Below, piece after piece: positions 18,398-27,908 of a DNA stretch of 64,000 bases (position 1 is its first letter; each line of letters opens with the position of its first letter). The translations under genes were made by a program, and so were the position numbers. The notes below the pieces were generated by a model. The model was not told the DNA's origin. It saw only the letters and a program-made list of their open reading frames with translations, and made no database searches. Source of the stretch: Rhodospirillaceae bacterium (GTDB lineage: Bacteria > Pseudomonadota > Gammaproteobacteria > Steroidobacterales > Rariloculaceae); contig PBDA01000030.1 in the NCBI GenBank assembly GCA_002718345.1, forward strand, positions 1 through 64,000, given 5' to 3'.

Positions 18398-20425
18398 TTG
18401 GAGGCAGGCGCACTCGAATTAGCAGTAAATGCATTGAGTGTAATGCTTGAGCCATCAAGGCTTATTCTTTTGGGTGCCGGTGTTTTAGTAGGTTTGACAA
18501 TAGGGGTCATTCCAGGGCTCGGTGGTATTGTAGGTATTGCGTTATTAATCCCATTCACTTTTGAGATGGATGCTTATTCAGCGTTTGCCTTTCTAATAGG
18601 TATTGGTGCTGTTACGACCACTTCAGACACTGTGCCAGCTGTACTTTTTGGCGTGCCTGGCACTACAGGCTCTGCAGCTACAATACTTGATGGACATCCT
18701 TTAGCCAAAACAGGACATGCTGGCCGAGCTTTTGGTGCGGCATACAGCGCATCACTTCTTGGTGGGTTAGCAGGAGCATTTCTTTTGGCAGTGAGTATCC
18801 CCGCTTTGAGACCAGTGATTTTATATCTTGGCTCGCCGGAGCTTTTGGCAATATGTGTTTTTGGATTGTCTATGGTTGCTGTTTTGAGTGGAAAGGCAGC
18901 ACTTAGAGGAATGGTAGCAGCTGGTATAGGTTTAATGATTGCCATGGTTGGTTCTGATCCGCAGACGGGAACCATGCGATGGACGTTTGACACATTTTAT
19001 TTGTGGGATGGGTTGCCACTGGTGCCAGTAACACTTGGTTTATTTGCTTTGCCTGAATTAGCAGATCTTGCAATTGGAAAAAAAAGTATTGGCCGTGTTC
19101 ATTCCGTCAATACCCGTTCTGGGCAGTTTCAGGGGATTAGGAATACTCTTCAGTATTGGTGGTTAGTTTTAAGGTGTAGTTGGATTGGGGCTGCATTAGG
19201 TGCTGTCCCTGGTATGGGATCTGCTGTTATAGATTGGTTAGCATATGGTCATGCTCTCAAGACAGAAAAAAATACCGAAAAATTTGGAAATGGTGATATT
19301 CGAGGAGTTATTGCATCAGAGAGTTCAAATAATGCAAAAGAAGGTGGTGCATTAGTTCCAACGCTTGCTTTTGGTGTTCCTGGCAGTGCCTCAATGGCTA
19401 TTTTATTAGGCGCATTTACAATGCATGGATTAGTTCCTGGTCCGGGAATGCTGACTGACAATTTGGATGTTACGTATTCAATTGTTTGGAGCCTTGCGCT
19501 TGCGAATGTTTTTGGCGCTGGTTTGTGTCTTTTATTGAGTAACCAGTTGGCTAAGGTTGCATCAATTCGTATTAGCGTATTACTTCCACTTGTCCTAGGG
19601 ATAATTTTTTTTGGAGCATTACAGGGTTCTCGACAGTGGGGAGACCTTAATGTTTTATTTGCCTTCGGTCTTCTTGGTTGGATTATGAAGCATTTAGGTT
19701 GGCCTAGGCCACCATTGATACTTGGTTTTGTTCTTGGAGATATTGTAGAGCGATATTTATTTATATCAGTTAATCGTTATGAGTGGACATGGCTGAGTAG
19801 ACCATTAGTAATTTTATTTTTCACATTAGCTATTGTAGGTCTTATTGGGCCTCTATTACGAAATCTTAAGGCTTCGTTTAAGTCAGATCAGACTAAGAGC
19901 TTCTTGCCCAAGTTTTCTATGTCTGCTTTTTTTACATTGATTGTTATTTTATTTCTCACGATTTATGTGCTTCTTGCTTCACAATGGAATTTTGAAGCGA
20001 GAATAGTTCCTTTGTTAGTAGGTTGCACAGCTTTGATGTGTGCCATTTTAAGTTTAATTAATCAGGTGTTTTTTCAACAGAGCGGAAACAAAACATCAAA
20101 TATTAATGAAAACACATCTCAATCGAATATTGATGATGTTTCAGTTGGATTCACGAAACATATGATGGTCGAGGGGTGTATATTTTTTGGGAATTGTGGG
20201 TTATTTATTTTATTAGCAAGAGTTACAGGAATGCTGTTAGCTGTTTTCTTGTTTGTTCTGCTATATATGTGTTTTTGGGGAAAAGAAGGCTTGAGTCGTG
20301 CTGCACTGTTTAGTTTAGGGGTAACTGGATTTAGTTGGCTGCTGTTTGACAGGGTATTATCTATTCCTTGGCCTCAGAATTTTCTCGGCAGTATTGTTCC
20401 AGTGCTCGGGCCATTTTTAAAATAG
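18398..20425 (+). CDS. TctA-TctB fused tripartite tricarboxylate transporter permease
   Basis: 675 aa; TctA region (VIPGLGGIVGIALLIPFTFEMDAYSAFAFLIGIGAVTTTSDTVPAVLFGVPGT) followed by a ~170 aa TctB-like hydrophobic extension. Confidence 0.88.
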   Translation: MEAGALELAVNALSVMLEPSRLILLGAGVLVGLTIGVIPGLGGIVGIALLIPFTFEMDAYSAFAFLIGIGAVTTTSDTVPAVLFGVPGTTGSAATILDGHPLAKTGHAGRAFGAAYSASLLGGLAGAFLLAVSIPALRPVILYLGSPELLAICVFGLSMVAVLSGKAALRGMVAAGIGLMIAMVGSDPQTGTMRWTFDTFYLWDGLPLVPVTLGLFALPELADLAIGKKSIGRVHSVNTRSGQFQGIRNTLQYWWLVLRCSWIGAALGAVPGMGSAVIDWLAYGHALKTEKNTEKFGNGDIRGVIASESSNNAKEGGALVPTLAFGVPGSASMAILLGAFTMHGLVPGPGMLTDNLDVTYSIVWSLALANVFGAGLCLLLSNQLAKVASIRISVLLPLVLGIIFFGALQGSRQWGDLNVLFAFGLLGWIMKHLGWPRPPLILGFVLGDIVERYLFISVNRYEWTWLSRPLVILFFTLAIVGLIGPLLRNLKASFKSDQTKSFLPKFSMSAFFTLIVILFLTIYVLLASQWNFEARIVPLLVGCTALMCAILSLINQVFFQQSGNKTSNINENTSQSNIDDVSVGFTKHMMVEGCIFFGNCGLFILLARVTGMLLAVFLFVLLYMCFWGKEGLSRAALFSLGVTGFSWLLFDRVLSIPWPQNFLGSIVPVLGPFLK

Positions 20426-20506
20426 ATGATCAAATGAATGTGCAGACATGAGTTGATAATAATTTTTAGTGTCGATTGTTTTTGTTTTTCTTATCGGTGA
20501 AATTAT

Positions 20507-21595
20507 ATGAAAGAAATTGATGAACCTAAGTTTCTTTTTGATCCATATCTTGATTGGGCAGAGGGGGAGGGTATACCTATTGTTGAAGATTTTGGTGTTG
20601 ATTTGAACAAAGTTGAAACGCGTTCATGGGATCGATTTGGTGCGGATGGTGCTTTGGTTCATTTGAAAGGTCGCGGGGATTTTCTGTGCATATTTCTTAT
20701 TGATATTGTGCCTGGTGGTAAATCAGTTCCACAGCAACATGTTTTTGAGGAGGTGATTTATGTGCTTGAAGGACAGGGTAGTACAACAGTAAAAACACAC
20801 GATGGTAGAACTCATAGTTTTGAATGGAGCAAAGGAAGTCTTTTTGCATTACCGCTAAATGCTACGTATCAGCACTTCAATGGTAGTGGAAAAAGAAAAG
20901 CAAGACTTTCATCTACTAATAATCTTCCTATGGTGATCAATTTGTTTCACAACGATGATTTTGTTTTTGACAATCCATTTGTTTTTGCTGAACGTCAGGG
21001 CAAGGAAAGTTTTTTTTCTGGCGAAGGTGATTTTATTCCTAAAAAACCTGGTAGGCACATGTGGGAAACTAACTTTGTGCCAGATGTTAGGGAATTTGAA
21101 CTTGTCAAATGGGAAAAACGCGGAGCGGGTGGTTCAAACATGATGTTTGTTCTAGCAGATGGGACAATGCACGCGCACTCATCAGAAATGCCGGTAGGCA
21201 CTTATAAAAAAGCTCATCGTCATGGTGCTGATTTTCATGTTTCCTGTATTACAGGGACTGGGTATTCGCTACTCTGGTATGAACAAGATGAAGAGTTTGT
21301 AAGGGTTGATTGGGATCATGGTGTTGTATTTGCACCACCCGATGGAATGTACCATCAGCATTTTAATACAAGTCCATTACCAGCTAGGTATTTAGCTATA
21401 GCTCTCGGTGGTTTGCGGTATCCCATGTTGGCTGAGAAACGAGCTGTTTTTGCAGGCATGGATGTAAACGTTCGAGATGGAGGAGCACAAATTGAATATG
21501 AGGACCAGGATCCACGTATTCATGAAATATATCTTGAGGCTCTTAAGAAAAATGGGGTTTCCTCCGGGATGGATGGTTTTTTCAGTAAAGCCTAA
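20507..21595 (+). CDS. Double-cupin protein
   Basis: Two repeats: EEVIYVLEGQGSTTVKTHDGRTHSFEWSKGSLFALPLNATYQHFNGSG and DFHVSCITGTGYSLLWYEQDEEFVRVDWDHGVVFAPPDGMYHQHFN. Confidence 0.85.
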   Translation: MKEIDEPKFLFDPYLDWAEGEGIPIVEDFGVDLNKVETRSWDRFGADGALVHLKGRGDFLCIFLIDIVPGGKSVPQQHVFEEVIYVLEGQGSTTVKTHDGRTHSFEWSKGSLFALPLNATYQHFNGSGKRKARLSSTNNLPMVINLFHNDDFVFDNPFVFAERQGKESFFSGEGDFIPKKPGRHMWETNFVPDVREFELVKWEKRGAGGSNMMFVLADGTMHAHSSEMPVGTYKKAHRHGADFHVSCITGTGYSLLWYEQDEEFVRVDWDHGVVFAPPDGMYHQHFNTSPLPARYLAIALGGLRYPMLAEKRAVFAGMDVNVRDGGAQIEYEDQDPRIHEIYLEALKKNGVSSGMDGFFSKA

Positions 21596-21623
21596 TGAGA
21601 TTACAGTTTTATAACTAGTTACT

Positions 21624-22718
21624 ATGAGACAAAAAAAAGAAGAAGCAAAATTTCTTTCAGATCCTTATTTAGAATGGGTCAATAAAGAAGGTATACCTAT
21701 TACTATAGGGCTTGGAATAAATTTGTTGGATATCGATACTAGGCCATGGGAAAGAGTAGGAGTAAATGCTGGTCTCGCTCATCTTGATGGCCGTGGTGAT
21801 TTTGTGTCAATTTTCGTCTTGGATATTCCGCCGGGAGGGAAAACTGAGTCACAGCAGCATCTTTTTGAAGAAGTAGTGTACGTTCTTGAGGGTCACGGTA
21901 GTACTACAGTAAAAACCATTGATGGTAAAACCCACAGTTTTGAATGGGGGCCGAAGAGTCTTTTCGCTTTGCCGCTGAATGCTGAGTATCGACATTTCAA
22001 TGGAAGTGGTCGTGCAAAAGTACGTCTTTCATCAACCAACAACCTCCCATTAGTGATGAATCTTTATCACAACGAAGACTTTATCTTTAAAAATAAGTTT
22101 GAGTTGCCAGAACGTGCTGGAAAAGCAGGCTATTTTTCAGGTGAAGGGGAATTTATTCCTAAGAGGCCTGGTAGACATATGTGGGAGACTAATTTTGTGC
22201 CCAATGTCAGTGAGTTTGAGCTTAAAACTTGGGATAAGCGTGGTGCAGGTAGTTCAAATATGAAATTTATTCTTGCTGATGGGACTATGCATGCCCATTC
22301 ATCAGAGATGCCTGTAGGTACATACAAGAAAGCCCATAGGCATGGTCCTGATTTCCATGTTTTTAATGTGACTGGTAAAGGATATTCACTTCTATGGTAC
22401 GAGGGTGACAATGATTTTCAACGTGTGGATTGGACTCACGGGGTAGTATTTGCACCACCAGATGGGATGTATCATCAGCACTACAACACCAGCAAGAATC
22501 CTGCTCGTTATCTTGCGATTGCCTTGGGAAGTTTAAGGTATCCATTTACATCTGCAAAAAGAAACTTATTTGAAGGAGTGGATGTAAGCATTCGCGATGG
22601 GGGAGCGCAAATAGAGTATGAGGATCAGGATTCACGAATTCACCAGATTTATCTGAGTGAACTCGCTGATGCTGGTGTGGCTTCTCAAATGAGCGATTAT
22701 ATTGATGAAAGTGTCTGA
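21624..22718 (+). CDS. Double-cupin protein, tandem paralogue of 20507..21595
   Basis: Near-colinear with the preceding ORF (EEVVYVLEGHGSTTVKTIDGKTHSFEWGPKSLFALPLNAEYRHFNGSG). Confidence 0.85.
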   Translation: MRQKKEEAKFLSDPYLEWVNKEGIPITIGLGINLLDIDTRPWERVGVNAGLAHLDGRGDFVSIFVLDIPPGGKTESQQHLFEEVVYVLEGHGSTTVKTIDGKTHSFEWGPKSLFALPLNAEYRHFNGSGRAKVRLSSTNNLPLVMNLYHNEDFIFKNKFELPERAGKAGYFSGEGEFIPKRPGRHMWETNFVPNVSEFELKTWDKRGAGSSNMKFILADGTMHAHSSEMPVGTYKKAHRHGPDFHVFNVTGKGYSLLWYEGDNDFQRVDWTHGVVFAPPDGMYHQHYNTSKNPARYLAIALGSLRYPFTSAKRNLFEGVDVSIRDGGAQIEYEDQDSRIHQIYLSELADAGVASQMSDYIDESV

Positions 22719-24291
22719 ATTGTTGGGGTTAAGTGGAACATCGCCCGAAGTCTTTCAGCCTAGTTATATTCTGCATGATTTGGGCTTTGATCATCTGCAC
22801 CCAACTGAAGAAGAGCAAAAGAAATTAAGCGATACGATTTGGTCTGCAGATAATATTATTTTAACTACTGTTGGTGTTGACATAGGTTCTTCGACTTCCC
22901 ATTTAATGTTTTCGCGTGTGCATTTACAACGTTTGTCAGAAGCTCTTTCAAGCAGGTTTGTCATTGTTAATCGGGAAATGTTGTGGAGATCGCCTATTAT
23001 TTTAACGCCGTATGTTTCAGGGGTAACGATAGACGCAAATCGTTTAGCATCATTTATTTTTGGCTCGTACAAAAAAGCTAACTTAAAAGCTGAAGATATC
23101 GATAGCGGAGCAGTTATTCTCACTGGCGAAGCACTTAAAAGGAAAAATGCTAGAGCAATAGCTGAGTTGTTTGCTGATCAGTCAGGTAAGTTTGTTTGTG
23201 CATCTGCAGGACATCATCTTGAAGCAGTCATGGCTGCTCACGGTTCTGGTGTAGTTAAGTATTCTAGGCAGTCACATAAATCAATTCTTAACGTAGATAT
23301 AGGTGGAGGTACTACGAAACTAGCGCTTGCTCATGAAGGACAAGTTATTGGGCAATCTGCAGTAGCAGTTGGGGGTAGATTGGTAGCTTTTGGGACCAAG
23401 GACGAGCTGATTCGAGTAGAAGAGCCGGCATTGGAGATAGCAGATAGTGTAGGTGTAAAACTTGAGCTTGGTAAAACCTTAAGTCCTGCAGATAAGCAAA
23501 AAATAATTCAAGCAATGGTTGATGTTCTCGTCTCAGCCTGTAATTTTGAGTCATGGCAAGGATTAGGAAAAAAGCTCGCCCTCACGCCTTTTTTGGAGAA
23601 GAAAAAAACTGTAGATGCGATAAGTTTTTCAGGTGGAGTAGCTGAATACATTTTTAAACGAGAACAGTCTGATCATGGTGATATTGGTGTTGAATTAGCA
23701 AATGGGATTGTCACAGCTTTAAAAAACAAAGAGATTTCTTATTCAGTGTATGATCCGGGCAATGGTATTCGAGCCACTGTAATAGGAGCATCTCAATTTT
23801 CAGTTCAGGTCAGTGGTAATACAATTTTTATTTCTTCTGATAACTTGCTACCTTTAAGGAATATACCAGTAGTTAAGTTAAGTTCTAGTCTAAACAAAAC
23901 AATTAATGCTGAAGAAGTTTCAAAAGATATTATTGAGTCCCTTAAATCATTTGATATTACCGAGGGAACAGACCCTGTTGCTTTAGCTTTTCGATGGCAG
24001 GGAGATCCTTTGCATGAGCGCCTTTATCAACTAGCTTGTGGCATTTGTAGTGGTTTTCCTAAGACTATTAAGTGTAATACACCTTTAATATTGGTAATGG
24101 ATGGTGATGTTGGGAGAACTGTTGGTGAAATTCTGAAAAATGAACTTGATGTCATTTGTGACATTATTTCGATTGATGGAATTGAGCTTAAGTCATTTGA
24201 TTATGTGGATATTGGCGAGATCATTAGGCCAACTAATGTTGTGCCATTGGTAATAAAGTCTTTGCTATTTTCAGCTGGGGACACAGATTAA
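22705..24291 (+). CDS. EutA-like reactivase-family ATPase
   Basis: TVGVDIGSSTSHLMFSRVHLQRL, DSGAVILTGEALKRKNARAIAEL, ILNVDIGGGTTKLALA, IDGIELKSFDYVDIGEIIRPTNVVPLVIKSLLF. ATG at 22705 overlaps the preceding stop by 14 nt. Confidence 0.75.
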   Translation: MKVSELLGLSGTSPEVFQPSYILHDLGFDHLHPTEEEQKKLSDTIWSADNIILTTVGVDIGSSTSHLMFSRVHLQRLSEALSSRFVIVNREMLWRSPIILTPYVSGVTIDANRLASFIFGSYKKANLKAEDIDSGAVILTGEALKRKNARAIAELFADQSGKFVCASAGHHLEAVMAAHGSGVVKYSRQSHKSILNVDIGGGTTKLALAHEGQVIGQSAVAVGGRLVAFGTKDELIRVEEPALEIADSVGVKLELGKTLSPADKQKIIQAMVDVLVSACNFESWQGLGKKLALTPFLEKKKTVDAISFSGGVAEYIFKREQSDHGDIGVELANGIVTALKNKEISYSVYDPGNGIRATVIGASQFSVQVSGNTIFISSDNLLPLRNIPVVKLSSSLNKTINAEEVSKDIIESLKSFDITEGTDPVALAFRWQGDPLHERLYQLACGICSGFPKTIKCNTPLILVMDGDVGRTVGEILKNELDVICDIISIDGIELKSFDYVDIGEIIRPTNVVPLVIKSLLFSAGDTD

Positions 24292-24293
24292 TT

Positions 24294-25511
24294 TTGTTTT
24301 TTAAAACTGATATCAAATCAGATGCAAAGATTTTGAGTCTGGTATCGGCAGGACATTTTGTTAGCCATTTTATGACGCTAACGCTTCCTCCACTTTTTCC
24401 TTTTCTTCAAGCTGATTTTTCAATGAGTTATACCGAGCTTGGCTTCATAATGACTCTGTTTGCATTATCAACTGGTATTTTTCAGATACCAATTGGATTC
24501 CTTGTGGATCGCATTGGTGCTTTTTGTGTTTTGCTCATTGGGCTTTCAGTTCTGTGTTTGTCTATTGGAGCTATTGGGTTCTCAAATTCTCAATGGACCT
24601 TGGGGGCTTTAGTTATTCTTGCTGGTATAGCTAATAGTGTTTTTCATCCTGCAGATTATGCGGTGCTTACTTCCGTAATCAAGCCAGTGCGATTAGGAAA
24701 GGCCTTTGGTGTACATACCTTTGCAGGTCATTTAGGGAATGCTATAGCGCCGATAACAATTATTTATCTTGCTCTAGCTTGGAGTTGGCGTATTGCACTT
24801 GTTTTTGTTTCGGCTGTGGGTCTGGTCATCATGGTGTGCATGTTTTTTGGTATACGTAATAATGATATTGACTCTAATCTAACAAAAGAAAACTTAAATG
24901 AATCTGGAGGGCTCCAGGAAAGAGAGGAGAAGAATTCAATTCGTATATTTTTTTCTATACCTCTTTTAAAGCTTTTTGTTTTTTTTGTATTAACTGCCGC
25001 TGCTTCCAATGGGATGCAAACTTTTTCTGTTAGTGCGCTAGTTGCGCTTTTTGATACCCCAATAGTAATTGCAAGTGCTTCGCTAACAGCTTTTTTATTT
25101 GCCACATCAGTAGGTATTCTTCTCGGTGGGGTTCTTGCTGATTATACAGGCAGGCATGATCTTATTGCTGCTGTAGCCTTTGGTTTGACCGCTATTATTA
25201 TTGGGTTCATTGGTGCAGTACCATTTTCTTCGCTAATTCTGATTTTGTTACTTACAATTGCAGGTTTACTTCAGGGTGTAATTCGACCAGCCAGAGATAT
25301 GTTAGTACACGCTGCCGCTCCTGCTGGAGAAACAGGAAAGGTTTTTGGTTTTGTCACAACGGGGATAAACGTTGGGGCAGCTCTCATGCCACTAATATTA
25401 GGTTGGTTGGTAGATCGTGGAGCTGTAAGGTGGGTTTTTTGGCTTATCGCTCTATCAATGGTTTTGGCATTGTTGACTGTTCTTACAACTAAAAATTCTG
25501 TGGACAATTAG
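24294..25511 (+). CDS. MFS transporter
   Basis: About 12 hydrophobic segments; GFLVDRIGAFCVLLIGLSVL and GVLADYTGRHDLIAA MFS loops; TTG start. Confidence 0.85.
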   Translation: MFFKTDIKSDAKILSLVSAGHFVSHFMTLTLPPLFPFLQADFSMSYTELGFIMTLFALSTGIFQIPIGFLVDRIGAFCVLLIGLSVLCLSIGAIGFSNSQWTLGALVILAGIANSVFHPADYAVLTSVIKPVRLGKAFGVHTFAGHLGNAIAPITIIYLALAWSWRIALVFVSAVGLVIMVCMFFGIRNNDIDSNLTKENLNESGGLQEREEKNSIRIFFSIPLLKLFVFFVLTAAASNGMQTFSVSALVALFDTPIVIASASLTAFLFATSVGILLGGVLADYTGRHDLIAAVAFGLTAIIIGFIGAVPFSSLILILLLTIAGLLQGVIRPARDMLVHAAAPAGETGKVFGFVTTGINVGAALMPLILGWLVDRGAVRWVFWLIALSMVLALLTVLTTKNSVDN

Positions 25512-25550
25512 AGTTTTAGTAGGTAGGGGTATTAGTTTGATTGCATTCTT

Positions 25551-26288
25551 ATGGATAACGCACACACTAGATTAAGTCTGGCTGCATGTATTCGACTTCT
25601 TCATGCCGAAGGAATACTTACATATAACGGACACATTAGTGTGCGAGCCTCTGAAGACAATCATTTTTTTATACATTCTTTACTTGATCCTCGCTCTGAT
25701 GTTTTGCCAGAAAATATTGTTCTTCTAGATTTAGATGGTAGAGTAGTTGAGGCTACAGAAGGTCGAAAGCCCCCGAGTGAATTTCATATTCATTCAGAAA
25801 TTTATCGTCATCGTCCTGATATACATGCTATTGCTCATACGCATTCTGATGCAGCTATAGCATTTACGCTAGTCAGTGATAATCCATTAAGTGTGATGCG
25901 AGCTGACGCTATTCATTGGTCTGACGGAGTGCCTGTACATCCTGACCCTACTAGAATTAATACTTCGAAAAAGGGGAAGGAATTGTGTGAAACCCTTGGA
26001 GCTAAGAGCGCGGTTTTATTGCGATCTCATGGTGCAGTTATTGTTGGGTCTGGGCTCCTGAACATTTTTATGTTGGCTATTCATTTTGAAGAGAATGCAC
26101 AAGCGCAATTCCTTGCATCAAAACTTGGTGAGCTTAAGCCTTTGAGCTCAATTGAAATAGAGGCCTTGAAGAACAGTTCTTCGCCTGAGTTTTACGTCCA
26201 TTATGCAAATAAAATATGGAGTTATTATGTAAGTCGAGGCCAGAAAAAAGGTGTCATACCTAAGACGTGGTCAAATAAACTGCTATGA
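25551..26288 (+). CDS. Class II aldolase/adducin family protein
   Basis: GHISVRASEDNHFFIHS, PPSEFHIHSEIYRHRPDIHAIAHTHSDAAIAFT. Confidence 0.88.
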   Translation: MDNAHTRLSLAACIRLLHAEGILTYNGHISVRASEDNHFFIHSLLDPRSDVLPENIVLLDLDGRVVEATEGRKPPSEFHIHSEIYRHRPDIHAIAHTHSDAAIAFTLVSDNPLSVMRADAIHWSDGVPVHPDPTRINTSKKGKELCETLGAKSAVLLRSHGAVIVGSGLLNIFMLAIHFEENAQAQFLASKLGELKPLSSIEIEALKNSSSPEFYVHYANKIWSYYVSRGQKKGVIPKTWSNKLL

Positions 26289-26327
26289 TTAATGCCTGCG
26301 ATGAGATACATCTGAGATAGTGAAAAC

Positions 26328-27875
26328 ATGAAAAAAGATATTACAAATATTCGTTCAACGTTGGATTGGTTAAAAGAGCAGGGCGATGTTATTGAAACCG
26401 ATAAGGAAGTGGATCCTGATCTTGAACTTACAGGGTTGCAGAAGCATCTTGATGGTGGCCCAGTTATATTATTCAACAACGTAAAAGATAAGCCACATGC
26501 AAGGGCAATAACGAATCTTTTTTCAGATATAGAAGTTATAGATAAAATTTTTGGTTATGAAGATCCAGTTCAACGGACTCGAAAAATTGCAGATTGCATT
26601 GAGCAGCCACTACCGCCAACAGAAGTATCTCAAGATGAGGCCCCTTGTCAGGAAACAGTTATTACGGATGATCTTGATGTTAATAAATGGATAACCGCTA
26701 TCCGACATACAAAGCTTGAATCAGAAATGACAGTTGGATCGGCAATTTCGTGTGTTGTGGGAGATTATTTTGATGGAGGTAGCCATATTGGTTATAACCG
26801 AATGAATTTTCGCTGGGGAAATGTTGGGACGTTTCAAATATCGCCTGGTTCACACATGTGGCAAGTAATGACCAAGCATTATAAAGATGATCAGCCAATC
26901 CCCTTGACCATGTGTTTTGGAGTTCCGCCCGCGTGTACGTTAGTAGCGGGTGGTGGTTTTGATTATGCCATGTTGCCAAAAGGTTGTGATGAAATTGGTA
27001 TTGCAGGGGCTGCTCAAGGTACCCCGGTAAATATAGTTAAGGCTAGAACTGTTGAAAATGCTTGGGCAATTGCAGAATCAGAGTATGTGCTTGAGGGGTA
27101 TTTGCATCCGCGTGATAAGCGCTATGAAACCAAAGAGGCAGAAGATGCCGATGTTCAGGGTAAGTATTTTTTTCACCCGGAATGGGCTGGGTATATGGGC
27201 AAGGCATATAAAGCACCTACATTTCATGTTACCGCGATTACAATGCGTAACCCTGAGACTCGGCCAATTATTTTTCCATTGGGTGTGCATACATCAGATT
27301 GTATAAATATTGTTACTACTGTTCGGGAGTCGGCAATTTTAGGATTGTGCGAGCGTCTGCAGCCCGGCATTGTTCAAGATGTTCATATTCCCTACTGTAT
27401 GACAGACTGGGGTGGTTGCATAATTCAAGTTAAAAAGCGTAATAAAATTGAGGAAGGGTGGCAGCGAAACTTCTTGTCTGCAATTTTGTCGTGTTCCCAG
27501 GGAATGAGATTGGCAATTGCTGTTAGTGAAGATGTAGATATTTATTCCATGGATGACATTATGTGGTGTTTAACCACTAGGGTAAATCCGCGTACTGATA
27601 TTCTGAACCCAATACCTGGTGGTAGAGGGCAGACTTTTATGCCTTCAGAAAGAATGACCGCGGGGGATAAACAGTGGACTGCCTCAAATACAGAGTTTGA
27701 GGGAGGTATGGGAATTGATGCAACTGTTCCATATGGATATGAACAGGACTTTCATCGTCCGGTATATCCTATTGATCATGTGAAACCAGAGGATTTTTTC
27801 ACCGACGAGCAGATTAAAAATGCTAAATCACGGATGGCTGGTTGGGTATTATCTCTGGCGCGTACAGGAAGATAA
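26328..27875 (+). CDS. UbiD-family decarboxylase
   Basis: GGPVILFNNVKDKPHARAITNLF, YNRMNFRWGNVGTFQISPGSHMWQVM, MRLAIAVSEDVDIYSMDDIMWCLTTRVNPRTDI. Confidence 0.9.
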   Translation: MKKDITNIRSTLDWLKEQGDVIETDKEVDPDLELTGLQKHLDGGPVILFNNVKDKPHARAITNLFSDIEVIDKIFGYEDPVQRTRKIADCIEQPLPPTEVSQDEAPCQETVITDDLDVNKWITAIRHTKLESEMTVGSAISCVVGDYFDGGSHIGYNRMNFRWGNVGTFQISPGSHMWQVMTKHYKDDQPIPLTMCFGVPPACTLVAGGGFDYAMLPKGCDEIGIAGAAQGTPVNIVKARTVENAWAIAESEYVLEGYLHPRDKRYETKEAEDADVQGKYFFHPEWAGYMGKAYKAPTFHVTAITMRNPETRPIIFPLGVHTSDCINIVTTVRESAILGLCERLQPGIVQDVHIPYCMTDWGGCIIQVKKRNKIEEGWQRNFLSAILSCSQGMRLAIAVSEDVDIYSMDDIMWCLTTRVNPRTDILNPIPGGRGQTFMPSERMTAGDKQWTASNTEFEGGMGIDATVPYGYEQDFHRPVYPIDHVKPEDFFTDEQIKNAKSRMAGWVLSLARTGR

Positions 27876-27908
27876 CGAGTCCTAAGAGTGTGATGGAGAG
27901 GTGACCCG

